From Fragum whitleyi (lineage: Eukaryota; Mollusca; Bivalvia; Cardiida; Cardiidae), in contig OX411552.1 of NCBI GenBank assembly GCA_948146395.1, forward strand, positions 14,368,957 to 14,432,956: 64,000 nt of DNA, written 5' to 3'. The position numbers and the translations under genes are program-made. Below, piece by piece: positions 11,201-23,200 of the stretch. The notes under the pieces were generated by a model, which was given only the letters and a program-made list of their open reading frames with translations, had not been told where the DNA came from and did not search any database. The number at the start of each line of letters is the position of its first letter. Within the stretch, counting starts at the first letter, position 1.

Positions 11201-14200
11201 ATAAGTGGACTTTAAAATTTAAATGAGCAATCTTGGACAATTTTGGTTATCGAAAAGAAAAAAAAATGGTAACAATTTACTGATACTTAAACACAACTAT
11301 GTATTTTGATTTATTAGCTATCACCTTGCCACTGTGGAAGCTGCCTTGAATTACATAATGAGTGATGAACTGAGAGTTGATAGTAGACAGTTCTCTCCCC
11401 AAAAGGTAGGATATTTATTAAACCATTATCAAATGAGTATACCCACCCTCCCCCCACCCACCCACCCCCCTCAAAAAAAAAAGACTCTATGTTTTGGAGG
11501 TTTATATAGGAGACTGCTATAAAACCCTCATTCTGTCTGTAATTTTCCTGTCTGATCAATTTCTCAGCAAAAATTGGACAGATTTTATCCAAACTTCACA
11601 GACATGCTTAATATCAAGTGGAATTGTGCAAGTCGTGTTTTGGTTGTGTTCCTCTATTTTTAGCTCGGCTGTTTTCGGAGAAAACCCGAGGTATTGCTAT
11701 AGCCTCTGTGTCGTCGTCGTTGTTGTCGTTGTGCGAAAACTTTGACATTTTGTTATATCTCTGGTTCTACTGGAGGCATTCACTTGAAACTTGGCACACA
11801 TGTTCACCATCAAAAGAGCAACCTATACTATAAAGGGGGATAACTCTAGATGCATTTTGTGCAAATTATGCCCCTTTTTCGACTAAGATTTTTTCCCACC
11901 ATCCAGCACTCGACAGCCGAGCGTAGGCACCCGTAGGCGGTGCTCTTGTTTGGACAGAATTATGGCCCTTTGATGGAAAACCATGTGCCCTCAATTTCTC
12001 GGCAACTTATGGAGAGATTGGATTCAAATTCAATAGTAGTCAGAGATGTGCATATTCAAATTTGCTTACAGTCCAATATCTTTTGAGGGAATTATAGCCT
12101 TTGATGTAAAAGTTAGTTTGTCTATATCTAAATTTTTATGTCCACTCAATTTCAGCAGCAACTAATTGAAAGATTTTATTCAAACTTCACAGATATGATC
12201 AGTCTCAAGCAGAGATATGTATGTCTTATATTGTTAATGGTCTAATAACTTTCTAAAGAATTATGGCTCTTTGATCAATTTGCCAGTAATTCTGTCTAGC
12301 TTTTTCATGTCCACTTTATTTCTCAGCAGCTTATGGGGGAATTTGATTCAAACTTCAAGTTTCCAGCAGTTTTGTTTATGTTCTCTTTTGGACAAAATTA
12401 ATATATTTTTGACAGAGTAATGGCCCTTTGATGGAAAATCTCGTCTGCACATATCTTGGCAACTAATAAGATTTGAATCAAATTTTATGAAATTGCTCAG
12501 TAACAAACAGAGGTGTGCTAACTTAATTTGGGTAAGGGTCCAAAAATCTTTGACAAAATTATGGCCTTTTGATTAAAAAAAAAAAAAAAGAAACCCAACA
12601 ACGTTTTTTCCTGTCCAGCTTTTTTGTGTCTGCCGAATTTTTCAGCAGCTTATAGACAGATTTTATTCAAAGTTCACAAATAATTAATCATTCTCAAGCA
12701 GTGATTTGCATGTCCTATTAAGTTATGGTTCATTGAGTAATGACATAATTAAGGTCTTCAGGTTGATAACCTCGTCTACTCAAATTTTTAGCAACTGATG
12801 AAGGGAATACAATGTGACAAGCAATTTCTTTATTTTCAACATTGTTTCCTTCACAGAAAGCCTAAGGTCTCTCAAAGTTCTATCATTCAGGTGTTATTGT
12901 CCTGCAACGTCTTTGAATTTGGATGAGTTTATTTAGCTGTCTGATAATGAGTCAAACAATAAAATTTTGAAGTTAAGATGATATTATTTGCATTGGATTT
13001 TCATCTTTATTTTTCCTAGTGAAATATTAGATCATGAACTACTTATTAATGAAGAAATAGAAGGAAAAAACTCGAAAGTTACGAGGTTATAAGTAACCCA
13101 TAAAAGATACTAAAATTTTCTCTAAGGCATAGGGAAAAGGATAACTTTCTGACAAAAGGTTTCAGTTGTACATAAAAGAATATGTCCCAGAACTTAAGGT
13201 ATTGGATTGGTAATAGTTCCACAACATTTGGATACTCATGTTTTTTCACAATGTTAACTGAGGTTTCCTAATGAAATTATTTGAAAACCTCGGTTAACAC
13301 TGTCAAGTAAATGACATCCGGAACATTGTGGACCTATTATAGGTCCACTACCTTAATAAATCTTTAAGACAATAGAATACTGTAAGATGGAGCTGTAAGT
13401 GACAGTGTTTCAATTTTCAACAATATTTCATGAAGTCAACAATGGTTGAGAACTTGCAAACATTTTGTTGAATCTATAACTATTGTATTTAAAGGTCAGC
13501 AGACTAACAAATTCCCATGATGCTCCACTGAAAAGGCAAGTGTCCGGTGGATCAACTTCAACTAAAGAAAAGTTCTTTCAGGTAATGCCAAGTGTTTGAT
13601 TACATAATTTTGTACTTTTCTAATCTTCTTAAAATTTCTTTATGCAATTTCTAGTTTATACTAATTTATTTTAGATTAATTGAACAAAAGCTTAAGCTTA
13701 TAGAGTTGCTCTTGACTCTAAAGTCCTGATGTTTTCACATCCCTCTCACAGAGAGAGGGTATGGTTTAAATACACCGCTACCCAATTCTATTGCCGGGTG
13801 AAGTTGGCTGGCTTTTTAAAACTGCTTTGCCAATAAATAAAACCTGGAGACACTAGAACTTAACCCCTGACCTCTGGGTTAGGTGTCAAGTGCCTATACC
13901 ACAAGGCCACAGAGGCAGTCATGCCATAACATGAGTGCATCTATATACCATGGAGAAAAGGCAGTGGAATTTGGAACAGATACCTTTTGGTTATTCTCAT
14001 TTACAACCTTGAGATTTGATCCTCTGTAAAGCAGCTATTAAATACTTTCAAAAGGAGCAATCAATTTGAGTGTTAGACCAGAGCTACAGATAGAGGGTTT
14101 TTTTTGGATTGAAATCAAAGTATTTTAACAATTATATCACAAACACAATGTTGGTGGTACTTATTAGAATCGTCTCATCAAGACGATTCCAATGAGTACC

Positions 14201-17200
14201 CACAACATAAGGTTTCTTTGAGACACTAGAACTTAACCCCTGACCTCTGGGTTAGGTGTCAAGTGCCTATACCACAAGGCCACAGAGGCAGTCATGCCAT
14301 AACATGAGTGCATCTATATACCATGGAGAAAAGGCAGTGGAATTTGGAACAGATACCTTTTGGTTATTCTCATTTACAACCTTGAGATTTGATCCTCTGT
14401 AAAGCAGCTATTAAATACTTTCAAAAGGAGCAATCAATTTGAGTGTTAGACCAGAGCTACAGATAGAGGGTTTTTTTTGGATTGAAATCAAAGTATTTTA
14501 ACAATTATATCACAAACACAATGTTGGTGGTACTTATTAGAATCGTCTCATCAAGACGATTCCAATGAGTACCCACAACATAAGGTTTCTTTGAAAAATA
14601 AAGGTTTAAGACGGGACCTCTGTGTGTCTCAGTATTAAGTTTCATACCTTTATGAAAACAAAAATAAAATTATTTTCATTTTTTACAAATTTACAGTATG
14701 TACAATATGGTGACGAGGCAGCAGTGAGATTAATGTTGAAGAAATCTGACCAGGGGGAGGAAGATGTATCGTCCAAGCTCTGTCACCCACTCTGTGATTG
14801 TTCGAAATGTACGGAGGTGTTACGTCAGAGTAAACAGAGCTCCAATAAGTTTTCTATCAATGCAAGAGATGATATGGGAAGAACAGGTGGGCTATTTGAT
14901 GCAGTATTAATCTGAAGAATTTAAGACTAAATATAAAACCTGGCTGTCAACTGTTTTTATGTGTATTGCGAAATACATGTCAGTGTCACAAAGAATGGAA
15001 AACTTTGAAAAGAAGTTTAATTGTTTCTTTCTTGGTAAGATCACCACTGGAAATAAAGCTTTTGTTTGTCACTTAAAGGAAAATAGATTCTTATTAGATG
15101 GAATGAAAATATTCTATTTCTTCATAAAAAAATAAACCGAAATGTGAATTTGAATATGATATCATGATGACCTGATGATACCAATTGCTTAATAGGCACC
15201 ACATAGTTGGCAGTCATTGGTGTGAAATAAATGTGACCTGTCACACGAAAAGGGTCAATCTAGGAAGTGTGTAAAGTGTCGACCCTTGTCAGACTGCGTG
15301 GACTGCGCAGACTTACTAGGGTCGAAACTTTTCGATCTTTACTAATTTTCTGAATCAAGAATAATCAGCCTATCTTTTGAAATGTAATTATGGTTGGCCT
15401 GTTCTGGAACCAATCCCATTTCAAATATTTATTTCACAAAGTTCCTTGATGGTCCATTTTCATGTGACGGGTCAAAAATGTTTTTAACTTTATGCTTATT
15501 TCGCAGCCAAGCCTGGCAAGCTAAGATAGTAACATGCTAGGCTCTAAAACCTGGGATCGTGAGTTTGAAATTTGGCTCTGCAAACTTTCATCTGTCATTT
15601 GACAAAAGTCATTGTGAAAGTGTCATTTGTCTCCCACCAATGGGCAAATGACAAGTCATACACCTATATGGGATGGGCAGCTGGAGGCTGGAATGAAATG
15701 TCAGGGTTGTACTGATGGCAGAAACAACAGGAAGCCAATGGTGTAATAGTCACTGCAATATGATTGCAATAATGTTGATAGGGACTTTAAACCAAAACAA
15801 CCAATGCTTAATTTGCAGGTCCAGCATTGAAATTATCAAGTAATAAGCAACTGCGAAATTTAATAGTCACCAGAAGGCATTGAAGAATGAGTTATATCTA
15901 GGATAACTTGGTTTTTCTTGTAATGAAGTATGACCAGTATTACATTCAGTTTATTTCCTTTTTATACGCCCGAAGGGTCATATTATGTTATGGCCTCGGT
16001 CGTCCGTCCGTCTGTCCGTCCGGCTGTCCGTCCGTCCGTCTGTCCGTCCGTTAGCATTTTTTTGTATGCGCAACTCCTCCTAAACTATAAATGGGAATGA
16101 GCTGAAACTTGGCACAATTACTCCCTATGATGTCTAGTTGTGCATAAGACCTTTGAAATTCAAATCGCTCCAGTCATTCCTGAGAAATCTTGAATTATCT
16201 GCCCTTGAATTTAACGGAAATCACTGTTTTTTGTGTGCTCAACTCCTCCTAAACTATCAATGGGAATGAGCTGGAAATATACATAATTATTCTTTATGCG
16301 TCTAGTTTTACATAAGACTTTTCACTTAAAAATGCTCCTGTCATTCATGAGTTATCTTGGATTATCTGCCCTTGAGTTGATGAAAAAACAAAATTTCTTG
16401 TCAGCTCATTTTCTCCTACATTTTGGATGGGAATGAAAGGAAATTTGCCATAATGACTCTGTAGGTTGTCTATTTGTGCTTAGGACTAAATATAATTTCA
16501 TATTTAAAGTAGTTCCTGATTTATCTGCCCTTTTCTACACAAAATAGTTTAAATTTACAGATTTTTTTGTGAGTGTGTGAGCACAACTCCTACAAATTTA
16601 TTTGGATTGAAATGAATCTTGCCATAATGTAACCCTGATATATGGTTTAAGCATAAGACTTCAGTAATTCAAAAAACTTGGGTCTTTCTTGTATTATCTG
16701 CCCTTGAATTGATTGAAATTCACTATATTTCTTTTGTGAGCAACTCGTCACACTTTGAATTGGAATAAGCTGAAATTTGCAAAATAACTGTTTGGCCTAT
16801 ATTTGTGCATAGAATCATTTTCAATTTTCACTTAAAAGGTCATACTATGTTATGGCACCAGTTGTTTGTCTGTCTGTCTGTTTGAAATATATTTAGCTAT
16901 CATCCAAGCTCACGTTACTGACAAGCCAAGGTTACTGACAAGCCCCTTCGGGCGTATATGCGCCGCTCTGCGAAGCTCTTGTTATTTTACATTTACAGCT
17001 CTTCATATAGCAGCATTTTCAGGACAGGCCAAATTGATTGATGTTTTAGCCAAAAGTGGGTCTTTAGCAGATGCCACTGACTTTCTAGGGTTTACACCAT
17101 TACATTTAGCTTGTCAGAAAGGGCATCAAAATATTATAGTAAGTAAACAAATTATAGATCATAGAAAAGTTCCAGTTATGTGGAAAGCAGCTATGCATTA

Positions 17201-20200
17201 GGATGACAAAAAGATTGAAACTGTTTGCCAATTATACCCGGCTTTGCATGTGCAATTGAATGCAAAGCAGGTTATAATTTGCAAACAATTTGTAACCTTT
17301 TGTTATCCTTAACCTAGGGCTGATTATAGCTTGATTTGAATTTAATACCCGACATATTTCATCGTTAACTGACGAGATAACCACACATAATATTTGACAA
17401 CATAACCCTTCTCTTGCTAATCACAGGGTATCCTTTCTGCAGACAATATAGACAAAGATCAATCTTCACAGATGTGCAATCTAGGTCTGAGGTTATAAAA
17501 CTTTTTTTGTGCTCAACTCAGAATGTTCTCAAATTTCAAAGTGATATTAACCATTATTCTGTTGTAGTAATAATATAAATGTATGAACATAAAAGATAAT
17601 ATTGATAAGTTTTTATGAATATTTACTTATTAATGTAATCTTTTTTTGTTCATACATTCATTTGAATTCTAAATTTGAGAAAATTTGCCTACCTGTCGTC
17701 CTCATCATTGTATGAGGTAATGAGTCTGATTGATTAAATTGTCCTCACAATTGAGAATTGTCTGATGCATTATCCGCAGCAAATGAGTTAATTTATCAAT
17801 CTACAACTAATATGTGACCTGTCGCGCAAAAAAGGACCATCTGGGAATTCTGTAAAGAATATACTTGAAAAAGAGATTGTGTCCAGCATAGGTCAACTAA
17901 GGTTGCATTTCAAAAGTTATTTCATTGGAAGGTAGATTGATCATTCTAAATTCCTAAAATATGCAAAGTGTGAAAAGTTTCGACCCCTGCCAGGCTGCAC
18001 AAATCATGCAGCATGACAAGGGTTGACACTTTACGCATTACCCAGATGGTCCCTTTTTCTCTGACATGTCACTTAGTATTGAATAAAGAGCTACACAATA
18101 CAAGGATCTTACAACTGTAAAACTACTAGCGCCATTTATATATTAACCTGCAGAAAATGTGGTATACAATATATCGGACAGACGGGAAATAGTATACGAG
18201 AATGTTAAAATGGCCACCTGAACGACGTGAAAAACGCAAACATGTACAAACCAGTTTCCCGCCATTTTTCTGACGTCAATCACACGGCACGTGACATCGA
18301 CGTTACCGTCATAACAAATACAGAAAACAACATTAATACAAGATTGAGAACGGAGGAAGCTTTGATAGATTCAAGACAAAAAATCCACATGGACTCAACA
18401 TCATCACCTAGGATGAACTACACACAGAATAACGATCTGACAGAAGATGGAAAACGAATTTGTAAAGAATGCGGCACCGTTATCTCAGGTACCGTCACTC
18501 ATTTTAACAGACATTTTAAGAGACACCAAACATCAAGAGAATGCTACAACTGTGATATTTGTGGTAAAACGTTCAAACGAAAAGACTACTTAAATAAACA
18601 CACCATGAACCAATACGGAATCCCTAAAGCATATTACAAGACAGTAACAATCCACAACAAACCAATACCAGAAATCGTACCAATAAAACCCTGGACACCA
18701 CCTCCCGAATGCCAGCTAAAGACCCCCACATTCAGGATCATCTACGGAACCAAAGACCAGAGGAAGAGAGAGAAGAGACACAACAGAACTAAGAGGAAGA
18801 ACAAACGAATAAAGAGAATCTTCAAAAAGATGATCAACAAAAAAACTTTAATCTCTCCGATCAAAAATTAATAAATTATAATCTCATTTACTTTAAACAC
18901 AACAAACAACAAAGACACTCACAATTTTCATAGTTTAATAATGATTTCTAACTTTTATTATACATATATTCACTTTCTTTAATATTTACATTGTGTACTA
19001 TTTTTAGAACAGAGAACAATCAGATCACGTGACGTGAATAAGTACCGAAAATTTCATACTTCAATAACTAGTTTATGTACCTATTTTGTATTCCCTGAAG
19101 AAGACCAAAACGTTGGTCGAAACGTTGGAAATAAAAGTACCGTCATAACTAGCTGTGGTTAGTGTTTTTCCTACTTACCTCTCTCCTCTAGACAAATATT
19201 GGACAGAAATAGAATGAACAGTATTTATAGACGATAATCATTTGTTTTCAGTGTAATATTGATTTATATTTCATTGAGTGAACAACAAAAGTTATGTTTT
19301 CATGAGTGGCAAAGCCTTGGGTGAAAATATAGCTTTTGTTGTTCAAGAAATGAAATATCAATATATCTTACTAGAAAAACAAACAGTTATTCTATTGCTT
19401 TAATGCATAAATTAGACAAAATTTGAAATCTTTTAGACGAATTTTCTTCAATTGTGTCATTTTGCATGTGATGGCTATGCAAAATTCATTATCACATAAT
19501 TTTTTGGGCTACACTTTGATGACTTAATATAGGGTGAAATGAATGACTGGTGGAGAAGTGAGTTTATCTAAATGATAATGTACCTTTATTCCTCGATAAA
19601 CAACCTCAAAGCATTAAAGAAAGCAAATTAAATGGGTGGTGGGAAATGTATAGTTAGAATACTACCTCTTTAAATGTGGGAAAAATTCAATTCATATTGA
19701 TTTATACAACCTGTTTAACTTTCAGTAGTTAAAACAGTAAAATGAAGTACATACTTTTGAAAAAATTGTGAAAGTAGACGTGTCTCTCGTTTTTCGCAGT
19801 TACTCCTTGTCCATTTTGGGTCTGATATTAGTACAGTTGATAACGAGGGCAACACTCCACTTCACCTGTGTGCTAAAAATGGACATGAAGATGTAAGTAT
19901 ATTTTATCAGGTTACTGTATTTCTCCTGTGAGATATTAGGGAGCTTTTATTTAGTATGCTTTTGTGATTGAAAAAAAATCATTAAATTTATGTCTTTTAG
20001 GCATTTTTCCTGTAATTGGAGGTGAGTTTCCTCTAAATAATCATTTATTTGAGGTTAATTTCCTCCAAACATTCATATAAATGATTGTTTGGAGGAAATT
20101 CACCTCAAGTCAGAGAAGAAGTCTTTTCAAGTTCTTAAATTTTAGGCAATTGGAGTGGTTTTTCTGAGTAAAAAAATGTTGAGGTGCTAAATCATAGAGA

Positions 20201-23200
20201 TGGACGAAAATTGTTCAAAAATTCTTAGAGAGTGGAATCCAAGCATGTTAATTTGTAGAATGAGGTTCAGTGAAGGCAAACATTGTAGACCCTGCTCGAG
20301 ATTCATTGGACCTGTCTGTCTGAATACATAGAGTCAATATTGTTCTTGCTTTAATGTTTATGGATATTTGAGTTACTATTTGGATGGCTCAGTGCAAAAC
20401 AGATGTAACTGCCTTTAAACATATAGGCAGCTACACCTGTTCTACCCGGAGCCATCAATTCCCCTTATCAATAATCAGGAGTTGAGGTTGACTGTATCTG
20501 TATGGCTCTTGTTTTATTTTCATTTCAGTGTGTGAAAGCAATATTATTTCTAGACATTTTGAAGAACAAGTTAAATGTGAATGCCAAAAATGATATGGGG
20601 GATACACCTCTACATCTAGCTGCTAAATGGGGATATGGTAGGTGCTTCTGTTTATGATAGTTTTAAAGCATTCATCCATTTGTAAAATAGTTTTTTCATG
20701 CTCCCCGACGGGAGGAGCATATGGCCACCGCTATGTCCGACCATCAATAAGAAACAATTTCATCTTTACCGTTGGGGCATATTTGATGAAGCTTCATCAT
20801 AATTGAGCAGCAAATCAGATGCTCTTAACAATTAACTATTTAAAAACATGTGTAATTAAAGAAATGTATCCAGGAAAAAGGGTCTTATTATCCTTAGCTT
20901 TATGTAAGCTCTCTGTTTCTCGGGAAAAATAGTTATATTGAACATATCTTATGATTGGTAAGAGATAAAGTCTTCATATTTCACATGTGCATTGGTTGTG
21001 ACAAGACCTTTCTGTTTGTTTCAAGTTAAGATCATCTGTCATTATCAAGGTCATTTCTCATGGGCAGAATTTTGAAAGTCTTAACTTTTAATTCCATATA
21101 ATAGGACGTCCAAGTATGGAGAAACATCAAAGAGAGATAATTAGAAAATTAAGCTAGGTAGAGTTATAGTTCTTGTGCACTGCATTCGATAATCATGAGA
21201 GTAACATGCCCAAAAAGTTCCAAGTTAATTGGACATAAGTAGACAGATGCTCTAGACACCACAGGTAATGACATAGTTTGTCCTGTCTTATGGCAGGCCT
21301 ATATAAAAAGCATTTAAATAACACATTTATCCATCTATCAATTTCCACAGAGGGCATAGTGAGATTTCTGTTAGAGTCGGAAGCTAATCCCTTGACGAGA
21401 AATCGTAAGAGGCAGACACCTTTAGATGTGGCCCAGAATCCATCCATAAAACAACAACTACAAACTGCGTGTGATGAACCTTTACCTGTTATGGTACCTT
21501 ATCCTGGGGTGAGTTGAAACATATTTACCAATAAAAAAGTAACTTTTGTTCAAATGCTACATTACTTTGGTTAAGGTAGTGGAACAGTAATAGTTCAATA
21601 GTTCCGCAACATTTCTGAACTCATGAACTTTCACAATGTTGACCAAGGTTTCCTAATGAAAATCATTAGGAAACCTCTGTTAACACTGTTAAAGTTCATT
21701 AGAACTCATGACTTTTCACACTGTTGAGCAAGGTTTCCTAATGAAAATCATTAGGAAACCTCGGATAACACTGTTAAAGTTCATTAGAACTCATGACTTT
21801 TCACAATGTTATCCAAGGTTTCCTAATGAACATCATTAGGAAACCTTGGTTAGCACTGTTTAAGTTCATTACTTCAGAAATATTGTGGAACTATTAAGGG
21901 TCCACTACCTTAAGGCTTACAAAGAGCTACACATAGAGGGAGTATTTTTGTTATCAAATTTGAATATTTCATTACTTCTAACTTAAACCCTATGTTGTTG
22001 GTAATCATTTGAAACATCTTATCAAGACTTTTCTAATGAGTACCCACAATTTAGAATTTCAATGTGAAATAAAGATTTCATACTGACTCTTACCCCTCTT
22101 ATCTGGACTGCTGCTTACAGCAACACTGTTATGAGCGCCAAAACTTTTCTCTTACATATGTATGCACTAACAACAGTATTATACAATGTTTTTATTTTGT
22201 TTTCATGCTTTTTGTTTGTCAGACAATCTTTCTGTCCGTACAGCAATGGATTTTCAAACATGATATGTTCTTGTATTTTCAAAGCTATGTAAGATATAGT
22301 CCTTTTATCATGCCCCCCAAAGGGGCTGCCACTTCGTCTGTCCATCTTTGTCTGTAATTCTGTCCATCCGTCCCTCCTTTACCAGCGATTTCTCCATAAC
22401 CCTTGGGCCAAATCAAATGAAACTTACCATTTGAACTTCCTATGATATAGTTTTGATGCATCTGTGACGGTTTTTGGATTTGAGGCCTCGTCACAGGAAA
22501 AGGGGACTTAGGGTAAAATACAGTTTTTCTCAAATTTCTCCCTTTACCATTAACTATTTGAAATTTGTGTCTAAAAATATGTCATGCAAGAAGGGGGTTT
22601 AATGTTTGTGACCTTTATGTTAGTTAGCTGTATAAGATAACACCTCATTTGAGTCCTTGAAATCTGACCACTGAGCATATCTCCTAAAGTATAAAAGCTA
22701 TCATCTTGAAACTTTATGGGTGGATAGATCTTATGAAGGAGAAGTGCTATACACAAGAACTACAACTCTTGTTTGCATAATTTTGGAGTTATTGCCCATT
22801 GTTATTTTTTGATACTTAGATTATGTCTGGAGCATATCTCTGAAGTATAATAGCTATCAACTTTATATTTTATGGGTAGGTAGATCTCATGGAGGGGAAG
22901 TGCTATGCACACAAACTACAACTCTTGCTTTCATAATTTTAGAGTTATTGCCCTTTGTTATTTTTGATACTAAGATATTGTTCAGAGCACATCTCCTAGA
23001 GTATAATAGCTATCAACTTGAAACTGGGTGGATAGATCTCATAGAGGAGAAGTGCAGTGCTTAAGAACTACAACTCTTGCTTGCATAATTTTGTTCAGAG
23101 CACATCTCCTAGAGTATAATAGCTATCAACTTGAAACTGGGTGGATAGATCTCATAGAGGAGAAGTGCAGTGCTTAAGAACTACAACTCTTGCTTGCATA

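Noticed and set aside
18227..18871. 214-codon frame as a normal host zinc-finger gene
   Set aside because: The same frame upstream encodes a GIY-YIG core with a stop, and the 3' tail matches retroelement tails; a transposon remnant is more likely.
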